The notes beneath the pieces were generated by a model. It saw nothing but the letters and a program-made list of their open reading frames with translations. It was not told the origin of the DNA and did no database searches. From Actinopolyspora mzabensis (GTDB lineage Bacteria; Actinomycetota; Actinomycetes; Mycobacteriales; Pseudonocardiaceae): a stretch of DNA of 64,000 bases. The stretch lies in NCBI RefSeq assembly GCF_900101095.1, contig NZ_FNFM01000002.1, forward strand, positions 62,001 to 126,000, given 5' to 3'. Below are positions 62,537 through 64,000 of this stretch, piece by piece. Each line of letters opens with the position of its first letter. The stretch's first letter is position 1. A program made the position numbers and the translations under genes.

Positions 62537-62553
62537 GTGAAGTACCGGCTGGA

Positions 62554-62940
62554 TCACTTGAGGGTGATCTTGGCGCCGACCTCCTCGAGCTTGCCCTTGA
62601 CCTCGTTGGCACGCTCCTTGTCGACCTTCTCGACGACCGGCTTCGGCGCGTTCTCGACCATCTCCTTGGCCTCCTTGAGGCCCAGGCCGGAGACGATCTC
62701 GCGGACCGCCTTGATGACCTTGATCTTCTCGTCACCGGCGTCGTCGAGCATGACGTCGAACTCGTCCTGCTCTTCCTCCTCCTCGGCCGGGGCGGCACCC
62801 GCGGCGGGGGCGGCGACGGCGGCCGGGGCGGCGGCCGTGACGTCGAAGGTGTCCTCGAACTGCTTGACGAACTCGGAGAGCTCCAGCAGGGTCATTTCCT
62901 TGAAGACGTCCAGCAGCTCTTCGTTGCTCATCTTGGCCAT
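62554..62940 (-). CDS. rplL: Ribosomal protein L7/L12 (bL12)
   Basis: 128 residues: dimerising N-terminus ([20 protein letters not shown]), Ala/Pro/Gly/Glu hinge, and the factor-binding C-domain ([20 protein letters not shown]). Recruits translational GTPases on the stalk. 95 bases after rplJ. Confidence 0.99.
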   Translation of the reverse strand: MAKMSNEELLDVFKEMTLLELSEFVKQFEDTFDVTAAAPAAVAAPAAGAAPAEEEEEQDEFDVMLDDAGDEKIKVIKAVREIVSGLGLKEAKEMVENAPKPVVEKVDKERANEVKGKLEEVGAKITLK

Positions 62941-63035
62941 GATGATGTTCCTTTCGGATCAGCAGCGCCTGCGCGCGGCGCACGGGTGTTGTTCGCGGGA
63001 GAACCGGGCCGACCGCCGAGAACGGCGGTGACGGC

Positions 63036-63551
63036 TCACTCCTCCTTCTTGCCCTTCAGAGCCTCTGTCATCCGCGCGACCTGCGAAGCGGGCGCGGCGA
63101 ACAGGGCCGCCGTCTCGTTGAGCTTCGCCTTCATCGCACCGGCCAGCTTGCTCAGCGTGACCTCGCGCGAATCCAGATCGGCGATGCGCTCGACCTCACC
63201 GGCCGAGATCGGGCGGCCGTCCATGTAGCCGCCCTTGATCTCCAGGGCCTTGTGGTCCTTGGCGAAGTCGCGCAGCGTCTTCGCCGCGTCCACCGGCTCA
63301 CCCCTGATGAAGGTGAGCGCGGTCGGACCCTGGATGAGATCGTCGATGCCCTCGACGCCCGCCTCTTGGGTCGCGCGCCGGACCAGCGTGTTCTTCGCGA
63401 CGCGGTAGGTCGCGTCCTCACCGAGGTTGCGGCGCAGCTGCTTGAGCTGGGCCGTGGTCAGTCCGCGGTACTCGGTCACGACGGTCGCGGTCGCGTTGCT
63501 GAAGTTCTCCGAGAGCTCATTGACCGCGTCAACCTTTTCGGGCCTCGCCAT
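63036..63551 (-). CDS. rplJ: Ribosomal protein L10 (uL10)
   Basis: 171 residues: [40 protein letters not shown], and the C-terminal helix that carries L12 dimers. ATG 63551 has GAGAGGAGG upstream. L10-L12 binding to the leader usually controls this operon. Confidence 0.99.
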   Translation of the reverse strand: MARPEKVDAVNELSENFSNATATVVTEYRGLTTAQLKQLRRNLGEDATYRVAKNTLVRRATQEAGVEGIDDLIQGPTALTFIRGEPVDAAKTLRDFAKDHKALEIKGGYMDGRPISAGEVERIADLDSREVTLSKLAGAMKAKLNETAALFAAPASQVARMTEALKGKKEE

Positions 63552-64000
63552 GTCGCCTCCTCTCTAGTGCCTCGCGACTGTGTGCCGGTCGCCAAGTGCC
63601 CTGAGACGACAAAAACGCCCCGGCGCATTCGGCACGGGGCGTGGAAGATCATCCACCGCGCGACAGTGATCTCGCGCTGCTGGGCCTCGTCCTCCTGCGC
63701 GGGTCGCCCGTCTCTACGGGACCTTCGTTCTCCATCGGGGGAACCGGGCGGTGCCGGGAACCTCACCGAGGGAAAAGACCAGCGGTCTCTGGTGGAACCT
63801 GTTCCAGCGTACGCCACGGATTCCCCGGACCGGCAGCCACCCCCGCCGCTCCGCCCCGCACCCAGGCGGCCGCTGCCAGGCGGTACAGCCGCGAGCCCCG
63901 ACCGCGCCCCGGACACCGACGCCCCACACTGCACACCCCGCTCGGGCGGGAAGACTTGCGCCACCGGGCATCATGATTACCGTGGTCGATCACCGTGAAC
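63552..64000 (-). ncRNA. L10-type leader and upstream region of rplJ-rplL
   Basis: 449 bases to the window edge with no gene. The minus-strand leader contains GACCGCTGGTC, CGGGCGACCCGCGCAGGAGG and ACGAGGCCCAGCAGCGCGAG, the kind of purine-rich elements seen in L10 leaders, then the 63606-63642 hairpin and T-run. The promoter should lie above about 63780; I cannot define it. Confidence 0.5.
63606..63642 (-). terminator. Attenuator hairpin upstream of rplJ
   Basis: ACGCCCCG (63615-63622) and CGGGGCGT (63635-63642) form a stem followed on the minus strand by TTTTTGTCGTC, 55 bases before rplJ. It is either the attenuator of the rplJL leader or the terminator of a gene beyond the window. Confidence 0.7.

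Larger units (their letters stand above)
61979..62553. other. STAS gene upstream region and rplL downstream region
   Basis: 575 bases without a convincing gene. It contains the ribosome-site hairpin (61984-62007) and the rplL terminator (about 62497-62536). An A/T-rich stretch at 62290-62360 may hold a promoter, but no clear boxes stand out. Confidence 0.5.

Overview
The window comes from a high-GC Gram-positive actinomycete. Support: GC-rich third codon positions almost throughout, many GTG/TTG starts, the actinobacterial gene order rpoB-rpoC / rpsL-rpsG-fusA-tuf / rpsJ..., a zinc-type S14, a TTG-started rpoB, and a complete mce lipid-import operon. The family is probably Pseudonocardiaceae or close to it, but nothing here fixes the genus.

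Layout. (1) 1-18807, all on the minus strand: reading from high to low coordinates these are the str operon (rpsL, rpsG, fusA, tuf), the S10 operon (rpsJ to rpsQ), the spc operon (rplN to rplO), and then secY-adk-map. Hairpins lie after rpsQ and rplO and at the end of map. (2) 19353-26758: a giant two-domain ADP-ribosylglycohydrolase-like protein with degenerate metal motifs, a possible gene remnant, a divergent AhpD-like gene / MocR-type regulator pair, and a small coiled-coil protein. (3) 27030-34516: rpoC and rpoB with a recognisable promoter and terminator. (4) 35341-38646: a TPR/CHAT-like protein. (5) 38816-50815: a ten-gene mce operon on the minus strand (ATPase, two permeases, MceA-F, two Mce-associated proteins), most junctions overlapping by 1-4 bases. 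(6) 51079-59929: an accessory, partly A/T-rich island. It holds a trypsin-fold FG-GAP protein that has lost its whole catalytic triad, a small secreted protein, and a divergent 1196-residue secreted ALF-repeat protein ending in a toxin-like domain. An IS5-type insertion sequence (short terminal repeats, CAGT flanks, frameshifted transposase) follows, then an unrecognised 466-residue protein. (7) 60075-63551: a small unknown protein, a Mut7-C RNase-domain protein, a STAS protein, and rplL-rplJ with an L10-type leader.

How it fits together. Regions 1, 3 and the end of 7 are the ribosome and RNA polymerase core. The segment between rplJL and rpoBC carries about 28 kb of other genes, including the mce operon, whose ATPase relative mkl sits at the same rplL-rpoB position in Mycobacterium tuberculosis. 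The mce genes should form one envelope lipid importer: MceG ATPase, two YrbE permeases and six MlaD-type MCE proteins.

The most interesting locus is 51079-59929. I read it as a polymorphic-toxin locus whose 3' toxin cassette and following gene were acquired separately from the GC-rich repeat scaffold and then interrupted by an IS. The neighbouring dead trypsin-like protein and small secreted protein share its upstream region divergently. Other unusual items are a dispersed palindromic repeat in two copies (about 25-154 and 26782-26902), a 34-base operator-like palindrome before the mce operon, a perfect 23-base palindrome upstream of rpoB, and a 23-base leader element shared by the rpsL and rpsJ operons.
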